A DNA stretch of 57,670 nt from CAYOOT01 sp964405665 (GCA_964405665.1 CAYOOT010000011.1:1-57670); one strand, 5' to 3'. Counted from the stretch's first letter, positions 47,786 to 57,147 are shown. Program-made: numbers and translations. Notes: a model not told the origin generated them from the letters alone.

Positions 47786-48967
47786 TTAAAAATTTTCTGA
47801 CTCAATTTTATTTAAAAAAAGAAGTATTCTCTTACTTAAAGGCAAGGACAATTTACAACGAGCGCTAATTTCTTCGGGACTTGCTTCTGCAAGTTGCTTA
47901 ATACTGCCAAAAGCTCTTAAAAGAGTGTTTCTTCTTTTGGCATTTACCCCAGGAATATTATCTAATTGGGTTGTAAAAATTTTATTGGATCTTCGTTTTC
48001 GGTGAAAAGTTATCACAAAACGATGGGCTTCGTTTCTAATTTTTTCAATAAAGTTTAAACTTTTTGTTCCCGGTTTTAAGATTACCGATTGCTTGATATT
48101 TTCAAAATAAATCCGTTCCGGTTTGACTATTTTAACATCGCTGTCAAAATCAAGAGCATGTTCGTATTGAGCGCGAGTGGCTCTTTTCTTCGCTAGGGAA
48201 ATAAGTAGCGGCTTAGTAAGTCCTAATTCTTTTTTTACTTTCATTGCTTGAGCTAATTGCGGTGGGCCACCATCGACAATTAAAACATCACTTAAAGTAT
48301 TTTCTTCGGCACAGCGGGATAAATGCCGGGTAATTACTTCCCGCATTGAAAGAAAATCGTCATTGCATTCTTTGCTTAAAATAAAATGCCGGTATTTTGT
48401 TTTGTCGGGGAACCCATCCTGAAAACAGACTATTGAACCAACAGTTGATTTTCCTTGAAAATGGGAAATATCAACGCATTCCACNNNNNNNNNNNNNNNN
48501 NNNNNNNNNNNNNNNNNNNNNNNNNNNNNNNNNNNNNNNNNNNNNNNNNNNNNNNNNNNNNNNNNNNNNNNNNNNNNNNNNNNNCCATCATCTCTGGCCA
48601 CTCGCACTAATTCTATTCTGGGCCAATCTTGGTTTAAATCAATTCGCACCATTAAGTATGCTTTGTCATCTTTTAAGCGAATATTATAGCGGGGTTTATA
48701 TTTGCGAATTAGATCCGCTTCTAGAACTAAAGCTTGTCCTTCGTCTGCGGCAATAATAGTTTCTAAAGTTTTAACTCGGGCAACTAGAAATTGCACTGAA
48801 TGACGCTCATCACTTCCGGAAAAATAACTTCGAACACGACTTCGTAAGTCTTTGGCTTTACCGACATAGATTACAGTTTCACTGGCATCACGCATCAAAT
48901 AAACGCCGGTCTTTCTCGGAATTTTTCTGATCTCATGCGGACTTAATGTTAAAATACTTCTATCCAT
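47786..48967 (-). CDS. uvrC: Excinuclease ABC subunit C (interrupted by an assembly gap)
   Basis: The two ends of UvrC are present. The N-terminal GIY-YIG nuclease has 'TGVYLMRDASETVIYVGKAKDLRSRVRSYF' (3' incision). The C-terminal part has the RNase H-like endonuclease ('VECVDISHFQGKSTVGSIVCF', 'LIVDGGPPQLAQA', 'RNEAHRFVITFHRKRR', 5' incision) and a helix-hairpin-helix end ('IPGVNAKRRNTLLRAFGSI'). Between them is a run of exactly 100 N. UvrC is normally about 600 residues, so roughly 200-260 residues including the UVR domain are not shown; the N run is a placeholder. The reading frame across it is accidental. It overlaps the uvrB end by 8 bases. Confidence 0.93.
   Translation of the reverse strand: MDRSILTLSPHEIRKIPRKTGVYLMRDASETVIYVGKAKDLRSRVRSYFSGSDERHSVQFLVARVKTLETIIAADEGQALVLEADLIRKYKPRYNIRLKDDKAYLMVRIDLNQDWPRIELVRVARDDXXXXXXXXXXXXXXXXXXXXXXXXXXXXXXXXXXVECVDISHFQGKSTVGSIVCFQDGFPDKTKYRHFILSKECNDDFLSMREVITRHLSRCAEENTLSDVLIVDGGPPQLAQAMKVKKELGLTKPLLISLAKKRATRAQYEHALDFDSDVKIVKPERIYFENIKQSVILKPGTKSLNFIEKIRNEAHRFVITFHRKRRSNKIFTTQLDNIPGVNAKRRNTLLRAFGSIKQLAEASPEEISARCKLSLPLSKRILLFLNKIESENF
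48485..48584. other. Assembly gap (100 N)
   Basis: Exactly 100 unknown bases, the usual placeholder for a gap of unknown size. It falls inside uvrC, between the GIY-YIG domain and the RNase H-like domain. From normal UvrC length about 0.7-0.8 kb is probably missing. Proteins drawn across it contain arbitrary X residues. Confidence 0.99.
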
Positions 48968-50984
48968 CTAATGATAATAAATATTTTTCCAATAACTGGA
49001 TTTTGTCTCTAATCACAGCTGCTTTTTCAAATTCATGGACTTTAGCCAATTCCAACATTTCCGAATGCAGTTTTTTCATTAATTGGCTAACTCCCTTAAT
49101 ATCTTTGGGCATTTCTGCCGCTGCCACAAAATCGGAAAGCTGCTCTACTAATTCTTCAGTCTCCACAAACAATGCTTCTTCCGATCTTTTGACTGTTTGA
49201 GGAATAATCCCATTCTTTATATTATATTCATTTTGAATAATTCTTCGTCGATCGGTTTCACCCATCGCTTGTTCAATGGATTTTGTAATAGTATCTGCAT
49301 ATAAAATAACTTTACCATTAACATTTCTTGCCGCCCTGCCAATAGTTTGAATTAAACTTCTGGCAGAACGTAAAAACCCTTCCTTATCGGCATCCATGAT
49401 CCCAACTAAACTAACCTCAGGAAGGTCTAATCCCTCTCGCAGCAGGTTAATTCCAATTAGCAAATCAAATTCTCCTTTTCTCAATCCGCGGATTAAATCA
49501 ATTCGATCCAATGTATGCACTTCGGAATGCAGATATTTTGTTTTCACTCCGACTTGTTGATAATAATCAGCCAGATCCTCAGCAAGTCTTTTGGTAATTG
49601 TTGTTAATAATACTCTGTCCCCCTTGGCAACAGTCTGTCTTATTTCCTCGAGAAAATCATCGACTTGAGTCACCGCCGGTTTAATAATTATTTCCGGATC
49701 CAGTAATCCTGTAGGACGGATAATTTGTTGCACAACTTTCCCGCCCGATTCATTAACTTCAAATTCCGCAGGTGTTGCTGAAACATAAATTACTTGTTTG
49801 GCGCGGCTTTGAAAATCTTCGAATTTTAGTGGCCTGTTATCCAAAGCAGAGGGCAGCCTAAAACCATAATCAACAAGTGTTTGCTTGCGGGCCCGATCCC
49901 CCCGATACATTCCCACTAACTGCGGCACTGTAACGTGACTCTCATCAATAATTACTAAAAAGTCTTCCGGAAAGTATTCTAGCAAAGTTGGGGGAGGTTC
50001 TCCGGGCGCAGCACCGGTTAAATGTCGGGAGTAATTTTCAATCCCCGGACAAAATCCCATTTCTGCAAGAATTTCTAAATCATAAAGTGTGCGCTGCTCC
50101 AATCTTCTTGCTTCCAGAATCTTACCTGTAGATTCCAATTCCTTTAGCCTTGATTCTAATTCTAATCTGATAGTAATAATTGCTTTTTCCAATTTTTCTT
50201 TGCTGGTAACAAAGTGACTTGCCGGATAAATACAAATCTTATTTAATTTTCTTAAAACTCTTCCCGTTAAAAAATCAATTTCCGATAAGGCTTCAATTTC
50301 ATCTCCAAAGAATTCAATCCTCAAGCAATTTTCCGATTCCGAAGCCGGACAAATATCCACTACGTCCCCTCTTACGCGAAATGCCCCCGTAGCAAACTCC
50401 AAATCATTTCTTTCATACTGCATGTTCACTAATTTTTTCAGAACCTGATTGCGTTTTGCTTTATCTCCCTTTTCCAAATAAAGCATCATTTCAAAATAAT
50501 TTACCGGGTCGCCTAAGCCATAAATACAACTGACACTGGCAACTACAATCGTGTCTCTTCTTTCAATTAGTGCTTTTGTCGCTGCATGTCTTAGTTTATC
50601 GATCTCGTCGTTAATTGAAGCATCTTTCTCGATGTAAGTATCCGTTACCGCCACGTAAGCTTCCGGTTGATAGTAATCATAGTAACTGACAAAATAGCGC
50701 ACGGCATTTTCGGGGAATAATTCTTTGAATTCGGAATATAATTGTGCCGCCAGAGTTTTATTCGGCGCTAGAATTAAGGCCGGTCTTTGCAGTTCTGATA
50801 AGACATTAGCAATAGTAAAAGTTTTTCCTGAACCGGTAACACCAAGTAAAACCTGTCTGGTTTTATTTTCTTTAATTCCGGCAATCAGTTCCTTGATGGC
50901 ATTGGGTTGATCGCCAGCAGGCTTATATTCCGATTTTAATTGGAATTTAATTTCTTTCTCAAGAAGAGAATTGCGATTTTTCAC
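48960..50984 (-). CDS. uvrB: Excinuclease ABC subunit B
   Basis: A 674-residue UvrB, the DNA-damage-verifying helicase-like subunit of nucleotide excision repair. N-terminal 'KSEYKPAGDQPNAIKELI', Walker A 'LLGVTGSGKTFTIANVL', the beta-hairpin 'SYYDYYQPEAYV', the DESH box 'VIIDESHVTVPQL', and helicase motifs 'GINLLREGLDLPEVSLVGIMDADKEGFLRS' and 'QTIGRAARN'. A UVR domain for UvrC contact is at the C-terminus ('LMKKLHSEMLELAKVHEFEKAAVIRDKI'). It is complete and of normal length. uvrC follows at once, overlapping by 8 bases, so the pair is translated together. Confidence 0.97.
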   Translation of the reverse strand: MKNRNSLLEKEIKFQLKSEYKPAGDQPNAIKELIAGIKENKTRQVLLGVTGSGKTFTIANVLSELQRPALILAPNKTLAAQLYSEFKELFPENAVRYFVSYYDYYQPEAYVAVTDTYIEKDASINDEIDKLRHAATKALIERRDTIVVASVSCIYGLGDPVNYFEMMLYLEKGDKAKRNQVLKKLVNMQYERNDLEFATGAFRVRGDVVDICPASESENCLRIEFFGDEIEALSEIDFLTGRVLRKLNKICIYPASHFVTSKEKLEKAIITIRLELESRLKELESTGKILEARRLEQRTLYDLEILAEMGFCPGIENYSRHLTGAAPGEPPPTLLEYFPEDFLVIIDESHVTVPQLVGMYRGDRARKQTLVDYGFRLPSALDNRPLKFEDFQSRAKQVIYVSATPAEFEVNESGGKVVQQIIRPTGLLDPEIIIKPAVTQVDDFLEEIRQTVAKGDRVLLTTITKRLAEDLADYYQQVGVKTKYLHSEVHTLDRIDLIRGLRKGEFDLLIGINLLREGLDLPEVSLVGIMDADKEGFLRSARSLIQTIGRAARNVNGKVILYADTITKSIEQAMGETDRRRIIQNEYNIKNGIIPQTVKRSEEALFVETEELVEQLSDFVAAAEMPKDIKGVSQLMKKLHSEMLELAKVHEFEKAAVIRDKIQLLEKYLLSLDG

Positions 50985-51018
50985 AAATTATTTATTTTAT
51001 TTCAAATGGAGGTACTTT

Positions 51019-51043
51019 CCGGGCACCCTTCATGGGTGTCCGG
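51019..51043. repeat. Short hairpin CCGGGCACCC..GGGTGTCCGG
   Basis: An inverted repeat with loop TTCAT in the 71-bp gap between gltX and uvrB. It resembles the sequence that encodes the Lgt C-terminus at 28576-28595, and is a variant of the GTAGGGGC family without the GTAG end. Confidence 0.75.
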
Positions 51044-51055
51044 TTTGCCTACACA

Positions 51056-52405
51056 TCACTCTGCAAGCAATATCAATGTATCTTTAGCATGTTCCAATAA
51101 AACATCCCGCGGGATTAAAGGAATTATAACATTAAGCTCCGGGCCATGCAAAGTGCCAGTTAAGGCTACGCGAACACTCTTAAATAAATTACCGCCCTTA
51201 ACTTCCACTTTCTTTTTAAGCTGATTAATTATCTTGGAAAAAAGCTCCTTGGAATAACAATTACTGTTTTCTTCTGTGGGAGTTTCTTTTAGTAAATTTA
51301 AAAGTTCTTTAATAACAATTGCTGCATCAGTTTTAATACTTAAAATAAAATCTTTGGCATCATCAACAATCAAATGTTCTACCGAAAAAATTACTTGAGC
51401 TAGCTTTGGTGCTTCCGTAAGAATTCCCACCTCTTGGCGAATGAAATCTGCAAGATTAATCCAATATTGATTCCCTTGTGCAGTAATTATATCTTTATAC
51501 TCAGCAACAAAGGGAAGCATGTGCTTGGCTACTTCTTCTGCCGGAAGCTCTCTTAACCAATGACCGTTGAGCCAGTTTAGTTTAGCCACATCAAAAATTG
51601 CCGGAGTGCGCTGCACCCGATCCATCGTAAAAACTTTAGCAGCATCCTCTAATGACAAATGTTCTTTTGCTTCCGGATGAGACCAACCAAGAAGCATTAA
51701 AAAATTTAAAAGCGCCTGCGGTAAATACCCGGCTTCTTTGAAATCTGCTACCGTAGACATTCCCAAAGAATTTCTTTTAGAAAGTTTTGTGCCATCTGGT
51801 CCCAACACAATCGGTAAATGAGCAAATTGCGGAGGCTGATGTCCCAGACCTTTAAAAATTACCAGATGTTTAGCAGTATTTGTTAAATGATCCCCGCCAC
51901 GTATGACATGGGTTATTTCCATATCCAGATCATCAACCACAGAAGCCAAATGGTAAGTCGGAGTTCCATCAGAACGCAACAATGCCGGCTCAGGACCCAG
52001 AGATCTTGGTTTGAAATGGCAATCGCCACAAACTAAATCATACACCACTAATTCTTCCATCGGATATTTTAGGCGCAATACTTTTTCTTCATCGTAATAA
52101 GCAAAACCTTTGGATAAAAGAATTTCTGCCTTATCCTGATATTTTTTTACTTTTTCACTTTGGCGATAGGGTCCGAATTTTCCTCCGACATCAGGACCTT
52201 CATCCCAGCTAAGACCCAGCCAGTTTAAAGAATCCGTGATATTTTTTTCATATTCCGGAAGTGAGCGTTCTTTATCGGTATCATCAATGCGCAGAATTAA
52301 ACTCCCACCCAAGTTTTTTACCATCAGGTAATTAAAAAGAGCTGTTCTCACTCCACCAATATGCAATGGTCCTGTAGGACTGGGAGCAAAACGAAGACGA
52401 ACCAT
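51056..52405 (-). CDS. gltX: Glutamyl-tRNA synthetase
   Basis: A 449-residue class I synthetase. The HIGH motif is in 'RFAPSPTGPLHIGGVRTALFN' and the KMSKS motif in 'DGTKLSKRNSLG'. Zinc-like cysteines appear in 'VVYDLVCGDCHFKP', and 'TYHLASVVDDLDMEITHVIRGGDHLTNTAKH' is the catalytic region. The C-terminal anticodon-binding domain ends 'PLIPRDVLLEHAKDTLILL'. It charges tRNA-Glu (or also tRNA-Gln in a non-discriminating form). It is slightly short against the usual 465-490. It lies between cytochrome c and uvrB on the minus strand. Confidence 0.96.
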   Translation of the reverse strand: MVRLRFAPSPTGPLHIGGVRTALFNYLMVKNLGGSLILRIDDTDKERSLPEYEKNITDSLNWLGLSWDEGPDVGGKFGPYRQSEKVKKYQDKAEILLSKGFAYYDEEKVLRLKYPMEELVVYDLVCGDCHFKPRSLGPEPALLRSDGTPTYHLASVVDDLDMEITHVIRGGDHLTNTAKHLVIFKGLGHQPPQFAHLPIVLGPDGTKLSKRNSLGMSTVADFKEAGYLPQALLNFLMLLGWSHPEAKEHLSLEDAAKVFTMDRVQRTPAIFDVAKLNWLNGHWLRELPAEEVAKHMLPFVAEYKDIITAQGNQYWINLADFIRQEVGILTEAPKLAQVIFSVEHLIVDDAKDFILSIKTDAAIVIKELLNLLKETPTEENSNCYSKELFSKIINQLKKKVEVKGGNLFKSVRVALTGTLHGPELNVIIPLIPRDVLLEHAKDTLILLAE

Positions 52406-52429
52406 AGACTGCCTTTATGATATTAACTT

Positions 52430-52987
52430 TTATTCTTCAGCCCCTAGTTCTGAAATTTCAAACTGAGCACGATTTCCCCATTTCTCACGCATTTTTGCAA
52501 AGACACTAGGATCTACTGCTCCTGCTTTATTAGTCCAGGAACTTCTTACAAAAGTTGCAACAGCAGCAAGCTGTTCATTACTAAGTTGTCCTTGTGGAAG
52601 CATCAAACTATTAAATTCAGTTCCCTTTACTTTAATCGGCCCTTTTAAACCATACAGCATGATCGAAGCCATTCTTTCAACATTATCGCTAGTGACATAA
52701 GGACTGCCATCAAGCGGAGGGAAAGCTCCTGGAACTCCTAGACCTGTTGCTTGGTGACAAACTGCGCAAATCTGTGTGTATGTTGCTTTTCCATCTACCG
52801 GCTCCGGACCTCTATTGGGTGCAACTTCAGCAATATTCGTAGCAGCTGATATCGTAGCATCACTGGGAGCAGGAGAACTTTGTGGAACTAAATTTTTTCC
52901 TGCTTGTTCTTTTGACCGCCTTTCACAGGCAACAAAAGAACTAGCAATGATGATTGTAAAAATTAAAATATTTCTTAAGATTTTCAT
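52430..52987 (-). CDS. Lipoprotein cytochrome c
   Basis: A 185-residue protein. Its signal ends in a lipobox-like 'SSFVACERRS', so lipid anchoring is likely, followed by a Ser/Ala/Pro-rich linker. The haem site 'YTQICAVCHQATGLGVPGAFPPL' has CxxCH, and a Met ligand is available in 'FNSLMLPQGQLSNEQLAAVATFVRSSW'. It is a class I mono-haem cytochrome resembling the cytochrome domains of alcohol dehydrogenase and oxidase partners. It would carry electrons in the periplasm. It is 24 bases upstream of gltX on the same strand; the link may be accidental. Confidence 0.88.
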   Translation of the reverse strand: MKILRNILIFTIIIASSFVACERRSKEQAGKNLVPQSSPAPSDATISAATNIAEVAPNRGPEPVDGKATYTQICAVCHQATGLGVPGAFPPLDGSPYVTSDNVERMASIMLYGLKGPIKVKGTEFNSLMLPQGQLSNEQLAAVATFVRSSWTNKAGAVDPSVFAKMREKWGNRAQFEISELGAEE

Positions 52988-53147
52988 TTACTTTGTCCTT
53001 GTATGCTTGCAGCCTTAGAATAGGCCGCACAAATTAGAAACTTTTATTACCCCAAGATTAACTCTTAAGCAAAAGGATAAAATTTGTAATGATTTGGGTG
53101 TGTAAAAAACTATTCTGAACTGTTTACTACAGATCGGCCCAGATTAT

Positions 53148-53173
53148 TAACCTCCAGTAGCAATTGTCGATAT
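53148..53173 (+). promoter_or_regulatory. Weak sigma-28-like promoter before the flagellin-like gene
   Basis: TAAC, 14 bases, then GTCGATAT, against the FliA consensus TAAA-N15-GCCGATAA. Six of eight bases of the -10 region agree. It is weaker than the fliD promoter and could be chance, but it fits the flagellin-like nature of the gene 57 bases further on. Confidence 0.28.
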
Positions 53174-53229
53174 ATTTAATGTGGTATTCGCTAAGGCTAA
53201 TAAAATTAAGGAGTTATATCAAGTAGTTA

Positions 53230-54045
53230 ATGGGCAACAACATAAATATTTTTAATCCCTCAATAGTCGGTGCGGTTCCCGGATCTAAAAAAAATGAAAG
53301 TCCTTCTAATTTAAGTTTCAAAGAAAAATTAGTGCTGGATAGCCCTGCAGCCGATTTTGAAAATAAAGCTCGAACCTCTGCTGAGAAAAAAGCAAGATTG
53401 GAAACAACTCTTATCCTTTCTGATGCAGCAAGTTCGATTAATAAAAAAGAAGCTGCAACAGAAGAACAACTTCGGTCTGTGGATAAATTAATAACTTTAG
53501 CTGAAGATATTAAAAAAGAAAATAATCTGACTAAGGCAGCTGAGATTACTGAAGAGGCAGAAGATTTTTTATCTTCCAGTAATACTGCTTTTGACAATGC
53601 CAGCAACGCCGATGAGAATCTTACTCAAGATGAAGCCATTGTGGAAGTGATCGATTCTCAAGAAAAAGTAAGTAATAGTGAAAAATTTTTTAAAACCACA
53701 ATCCCTTCTGCCAATAGTTTAGAAAGCTATGGTCTTGCAAGTGATACTTCTTTTGCTAAAGAAAATATCGATGATACCATCAGCTCTTTAGAAGAAACAA
53801 AAGCTTCTATCCGCACCAGACTGGCCAGTTTTTCTTCATCAAGGGCAGAAATCAGCAATGAAGTTAGCTCGCAAGCACAAAAGGCAAATATTCTCTCCAG
53901 TGTGGAAGTTGTTGAAGATCTTTCTAAGCATTTGGCCAAAAAAATAATCAGTTCTCAGGGAAGCTTGCTGGAAAATAATACGCCGGAAGAACCTAAGGTT
54001 GAAAAATTGATTGGGGAAGCGGCAGAAGTAGCTTCGGAGCGTTGA
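53230..54045 (+). CDS. Flagellin-like protein
   Basis: A 271-residue, largely helical, almost cysteine-free protein. The C-terminal region 'ENIDDTISSLEETKASIRTR' ... 'SSVEVVEDLSKHLAKKIISSQ' ... GSLLENN follows the flagellin C-terminal pattern (AI..ID.AL..V...R, then D.A.E...L....IL.QA...L.QAN). Residues 65-130 ('DAASSINKKEAATEEQLRSVD' region to 'SSSNTAFDNA') resemble the N-terminal D1 helices up to the T.FNG end. The first D0 helix is replaced by an unrelated start, and there is a 30-residue tail after the D0-like end. AAGGAG lies 16 bases before the ATG, too far for normal use. It may be a minor filament, sheath or hook-junction protein; similarity was judged by eye. Confidence 0.5.
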   Translation: MGNNINIFNPSIVGAVPGSKKNESPSNLSFKEKLVLDSPAADFENKARTSAEKKARLETTLILSDAASSINKKEAATEEQLRSVDKLITLAEDIKKENNLTKAAEITEEAEDFLSSSNTAFDNASNADENLTQDEAIVEVIDSQEKVSNSEKFFKTTIPSANSLESYGLASDTSFAKENIDDTISSLEETKASIRTRLASFSSSRAEISNEVSSQAQKANILSSVEVVEDLSKHLAKKIISSQGSLLENNTPEEPKVEKLIGEAAEVASER

Positions 54046-54058
54046 TTTTAGATTTCTG

Positions 54059-54118
54059 AATTCCAAAATCCGATATCTGAAATCAGAAATCCGAATTCTG
54101 ATATCGGATTTCGGAATT
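54059..54118. repeat. Inverted repeat AATTCCAAAATCCGATATC between convergent genes
   Basis: Arms 54059-54077 and 54100-54118 match inverted at 18 of 19 bases. The loop contains AATCAGAAATC, the motif of the heptamer array at position 1. It fills the gap between the convergent flagellin-like and mltD genes. Confidence 0.85.
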
Positions 54119-54124
54119 AACAAA

Positions 54125-55531
54125 TCACAACTTCAATTTATCCCCCACCCTCAAACTAACTTTTAATTGTGGATTTAATTTTTTTAACTGAGAAATTTTT
54201 ATTCCAACTTTTTTGGCGATTTTACTTAAATTATCTCCCATTTGCACAATATAAAATTTTTCCGCTTGACCAATCGCTTTAATTTTTATTTTTTCTTTTT
54301 CCATCTCTTCTTTAAAAACAGTAACTGCTTTAGCTAAGAAATTTGCAGCAGCACTTTTTGGCACTCTTACTGAAGTTCCAACGGGAATGGTTTGACGTCC
54401 AGAGATAACGGGTTTCATTAAATGTTGATTAAGCTCCGCGACTTGTTCTGGGCTTAAGCCACAAAGATTAACAAAATTTTTATATTTCATGGGTGAACTT
54501 AATTTGATCTCTTCAAAATTTGGCGGAGTTTCTTTGACCAAACCGGGGAAATATCGATGAATATTTTGTTCTATCTCCAGCGCTGCCATGAATTCAGCAT
54601 AAAAATTCTTCGAGGCAAAACCAAAAGAATTCCCCTCATATTCTCGAATAATTTTATTTAGATCTTTAGCACCAACAGTCTTGGATGCTTTTAATACTCC
54701 ATTAATCCCATGATTATAAGAAGTGACGGCTAGGGACCAATCTCCTAAAACATCGTAAGCATGCGATAAATATTCTGAAGCCGCTCGGGTGGCGGCAATC
54801 GGATCACGGCGTTGATCCACAAGATTATTGATACACAAATTTTTCTTTCCAGTTGCCCTCATAAATTGCCAAATTCCTGCAGCACCGACAGAACTATAAG
54901 CATTATAATCAAATGATGATTCAATGAGGGGAATTCTTGTAAGCTCAACAGGTAAAGAATTAGCTCTAAATATCTTTTCCATTTCCGGCAAATACCTGCC
55001 GGAGCGAATAAGTCCTTGTTCAAATCTTTCTTTGGTTCCTCGCTGATATCTTAAATTATCGTCTGTTGTGGCTTCTCTTAAATTTGTTGATGTTGAGCCG
55101 GGAAGTTTGGAAAATAAATTATATAATCTTCTTTCAGCGGGGGTTTCCGGATCTTTACCAGAAGCAAGTTTATTCAACATAGACTTAACTCTAGTATATT
55201 CTTCATCTATTGCTTGTTTAGAAAAAGTTTCATATTCCCAACCATGATAAGATTCCACATACTCCGTTAAATCCAAAACAGAATAAATTATTTCCGGATA
55301 ATCACGGTGATGAAAAACTAACTGATTTTCTCCGTATTTTGTAAAAATCAACTTCCAAAAATCAATTCGCGCCTGAACTTCCGGACCTAAAGGAAAACCA
55401 ATTGGTCGATAATTTAAACTTGCTCGGGGGTCTAATTTTTCAGCCTTTGTTGGACTAACAAACAATCCTAAATAAAAAATAATTATTCCCGAAAAAATTA
55501 TTTTTGGCATTGTGATTATTATTTTTCTCAT
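54125..55531 (-). CDS. mltD: MltD-like lytic transglycosylase with LysM
   Basis: A 468-residue exported protein with signal peptide 'IFSGIIIFYLGLFVSPTKA'. The SLT domain at about 180-310 has the catalytic Glu in 'LTRIPLIESSFDYNAYSSVGAAGIWQFM', with 'RRDPIAATRAASEYLSHAYDVLGDWSLAVTSYNHG'. These are the family 1D (MltD) hallmarks. One LysM domain is at the C-terminus ('FYIVQMGDNLSKIAKKVGI'), and a degenerate one may precede it. It cuts glycan strands in the periplasm to 1,6-anhydro products. Its ATG overlaps the dacB stop by 4 bases (ATGA), so two cell-wall enzymes are translated together. Confidence 0.93.
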   Translation of the reverse strand: MRKIIITMPKIIFSGIIIFYLGLFVSPTKAEKLDPRASLNYRPIGFPLGPEVQARIDFWKLIFTKYGENQLVFHHRDYPEIIYSVLDLTEYVESYHGWEYETFSKQAIDEEYTRVKSMLNKLASGKDPETPAERRLYNLFSKLPGSTSTNLREATTDDNLRYQRGTKERFEQGLIRSGRYLPEMEKIFRANSLPVELTRIPLIESSFDYNAYSSVGAAGIWQFMRATGKKNLCINNLVDQRRDPIAATRAASEYLSHAYDVLGDWSLAVTSYNHGINGVLKASKTVGAKDLNKIIREYEGNSFGFASKNFYAEFMAALEIEQNIHRYFPGLVKETPPNFEEIKLSSPMKYKNFVNLCGLSPEQVAELNQHLMKPVISGRQTIPVGTSVRVPKSAAANFLAKAVTVFKEEMEKEKIKIKAIGQAEKFYIVQMGDNLSKIAKKVGIKISQLKKLNPQLKVSLRVGDKLKL

Positions 55532-57144
55532 TCAACTTCCTCATTTTGCTCTTTTGTTTTTCCCAGCTGCTTTTTTATCTGTTCAGGAATAACCTGATTG
55601 TCTTTAAATTCTAGCGGAAGATCAATTAAAATTTTAACTAATTCATTTTCAATTTTCTTAGCTTCCTGAAAATCAAATTCCCCATTAATAATGCTAGTAA
55701 ATGCATATTTTTCTCCTGAAGGGCCTTGTAAATATCCCGCAAGGGAGCTTACCCCATCAAGAGTTCCGGTTTTTCCCCAAACTCCTAAGCTACGCCGTTT
55801 TGTTTGTTTAAGTTCATCCTTGGTTAAGGTCAACATATATTTGGAATCTAATAGTTCTCTCTTTTTTAAGGTGCCTGTGGCAGAGAATCTACTCAAAGAT
55901 GACATAAAATCAGGCTGAATAGAAATGTCATTGTAAACATCGGTTAATACCTTCGTTATTTGCTCAGCACTAAGTTTATTTCTTTTATCCAAACCTGATC
56001 CATCAAATAATTGAAAACTTTCTTCCTTATATCCCAGATCTTCCAGAACAGATTTAATTCGCGCCAACCCCAGATCTTCTTTAAAATATCCATTCTCATC
56101 TTGACCCAAAGCAAAGAGAATTTGTCCGGCAATAAAATTATTACTATATTGGTTTAAATCCTGAAGAATTGTATTGAGATTTTTTGACTCTACGGTGTGT
56201 AAAAGTTTTGCCGAAGTGGGAATTTCTTCCTTCCGCACCTTACCCTGAATTTTAATTCCCTGTTGTTGGAGGTAGTATTTAAATATCGCTGTAAAATATT
56301 CCGCATAATTATAAACTGTATGATAAATAGTATTTGCTGAAGAAGAAAAACCAATACTTCCATATGCTGCCACAGGAGCAAATTCATTTTTTAAAAGTTC
56401 TTTAGAATTTTTTACTATTAAAGGATCCGGCGTAGTATAATTGACAGTGATATTCTGATCACTAAGTGTCGTAGTCATTACGCGATTTTCAAGTTTAAAG
56501 GGAGCGCCGGGAGTTAATGAAACAAATGCTTTCTTCCCAATAGCCCCAGGAGAAATATAAGTAGCAAAACAATTATAATTTAGCGCAACAGCACTTATTC
56601 CCGCCTGATGAGGTCGATCACCAGTTGGACGGGGCGGGTCAATAAAAAGTGTATCATCAACTATCAGATTATTAATATCCCTTACTCCATATTGATAAAT
56701 TGCTTCGGCTAAATCTTCCAATCGTTTACTATCTAAAGAGGGATCGCCGTAACCTCTAATATATAGATTACCAACACTTGTTGGAGGTTCTGAAAAATCA
56801 ACCCTTTCTTCATTTTCTTGTCCTAAAGATTTAGGTAAATTATCTAAAAAAATTTCCGTAGGAAAATGATACTCGCCCCCCAGGAATCTCAAAGCAGCTG
56901 CAGAGGTAATAATTTTAGTTAAGGAAGCAGGACTTAAGAGCTTTTTCTCATTGTATGAGAAAAGGGGTTTATTAGAGTTAAGAGGAAGTACATAGAAACC
57001 TATTGTAAACTTTGAATTATTTTTAATTTCCAAGTCAGCAAAATACTTTTTTAAGGACAAAACTACCCTTGCCGGCTCCGCCAAAACTTGAGAGTTGGCA
57101 AAGAGGAAAAATACAATTAGAATGCAGATAAATCTTTTGATCAT
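55528..57144 (-). CDS. dacB: D-alanyl-D-alanine carboxypeptidase/endopeptidase (PBP4, S13)
   Basis: About 538 residues. Signal peptide 'FICILIVFFLFANSQVLAEP'. Penicillin-binding motifs: SxxK in 'LLSPASLTKIITSAAA' near residue 74, SxN in 'LNQYSNNFIAGQIL', and KTG in 'VWGKTGTLDGVSSLAGY'. The long insert between motifs I and II, with 'LYIRGYGDPSL' and 'NNLIVDDTLF', is typical of the S13/PBP4 class. It removes the last D-Ala or cuts peptide crosslinks in peptidoglycan. ATG 57144 is chosen for its signal peptide. It overlaps mltD by 4 bases. A degenerate GTAGGGGC hairpin stands just before its start. Confidence 0.93.
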   Translation of the reverse strand: MIKRFICILIVFFLFANSQVLAEPARVVLSLKKYFADLEIKNNSKFTIGFYVLPLNSNKPLFSYNEKKLLSPASLTKIITSAAALRFLGGEYHFPTEIFLDNLPKSLGQENEERVDFSEPPTSVGNLYIRGYGDPSLDSKRLEDLAEAIYQYGVRDINNLIVDDTLFIDPPRPTGDRPHQAGISAVALNYNCFATYISPGAIGKKAFVSLTPGAPFKLENRVMTTTLSDQNITVNYTTPDPLIVKNSKELLKNEFAPVAAYGSIGFSSSANTIYHTVYNYAEYFTAIFKYYLQQQGIKIQGKVRKEEIPTSAKLLHTVESKNLNTILQDLNQYSNNFIAGQILFALGQDENGYFKEDLGLARIKSVLEDLGYKEESFQLFDGSGLDKRNKLSAEQITKVLTDVYNDISIQPDFMSSLSRFSATGTLKKRELLDSKYMLTLTKDELKQTKRRSLGVWGKTGTLDGVSSLAGYLQGPSGEKYAFTSIINGEFDFQEAKKIENELVKILIDLPLEFKDNQVIPEQIKKQLGKTKEQNEEVE

Positions 57145-57147
57145 AAT

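Noticed and set aside
48397..48756. Plus-strand ORF across the N run
   Set aside because: Shadow of uvrC; it exists only because N codons are read through.
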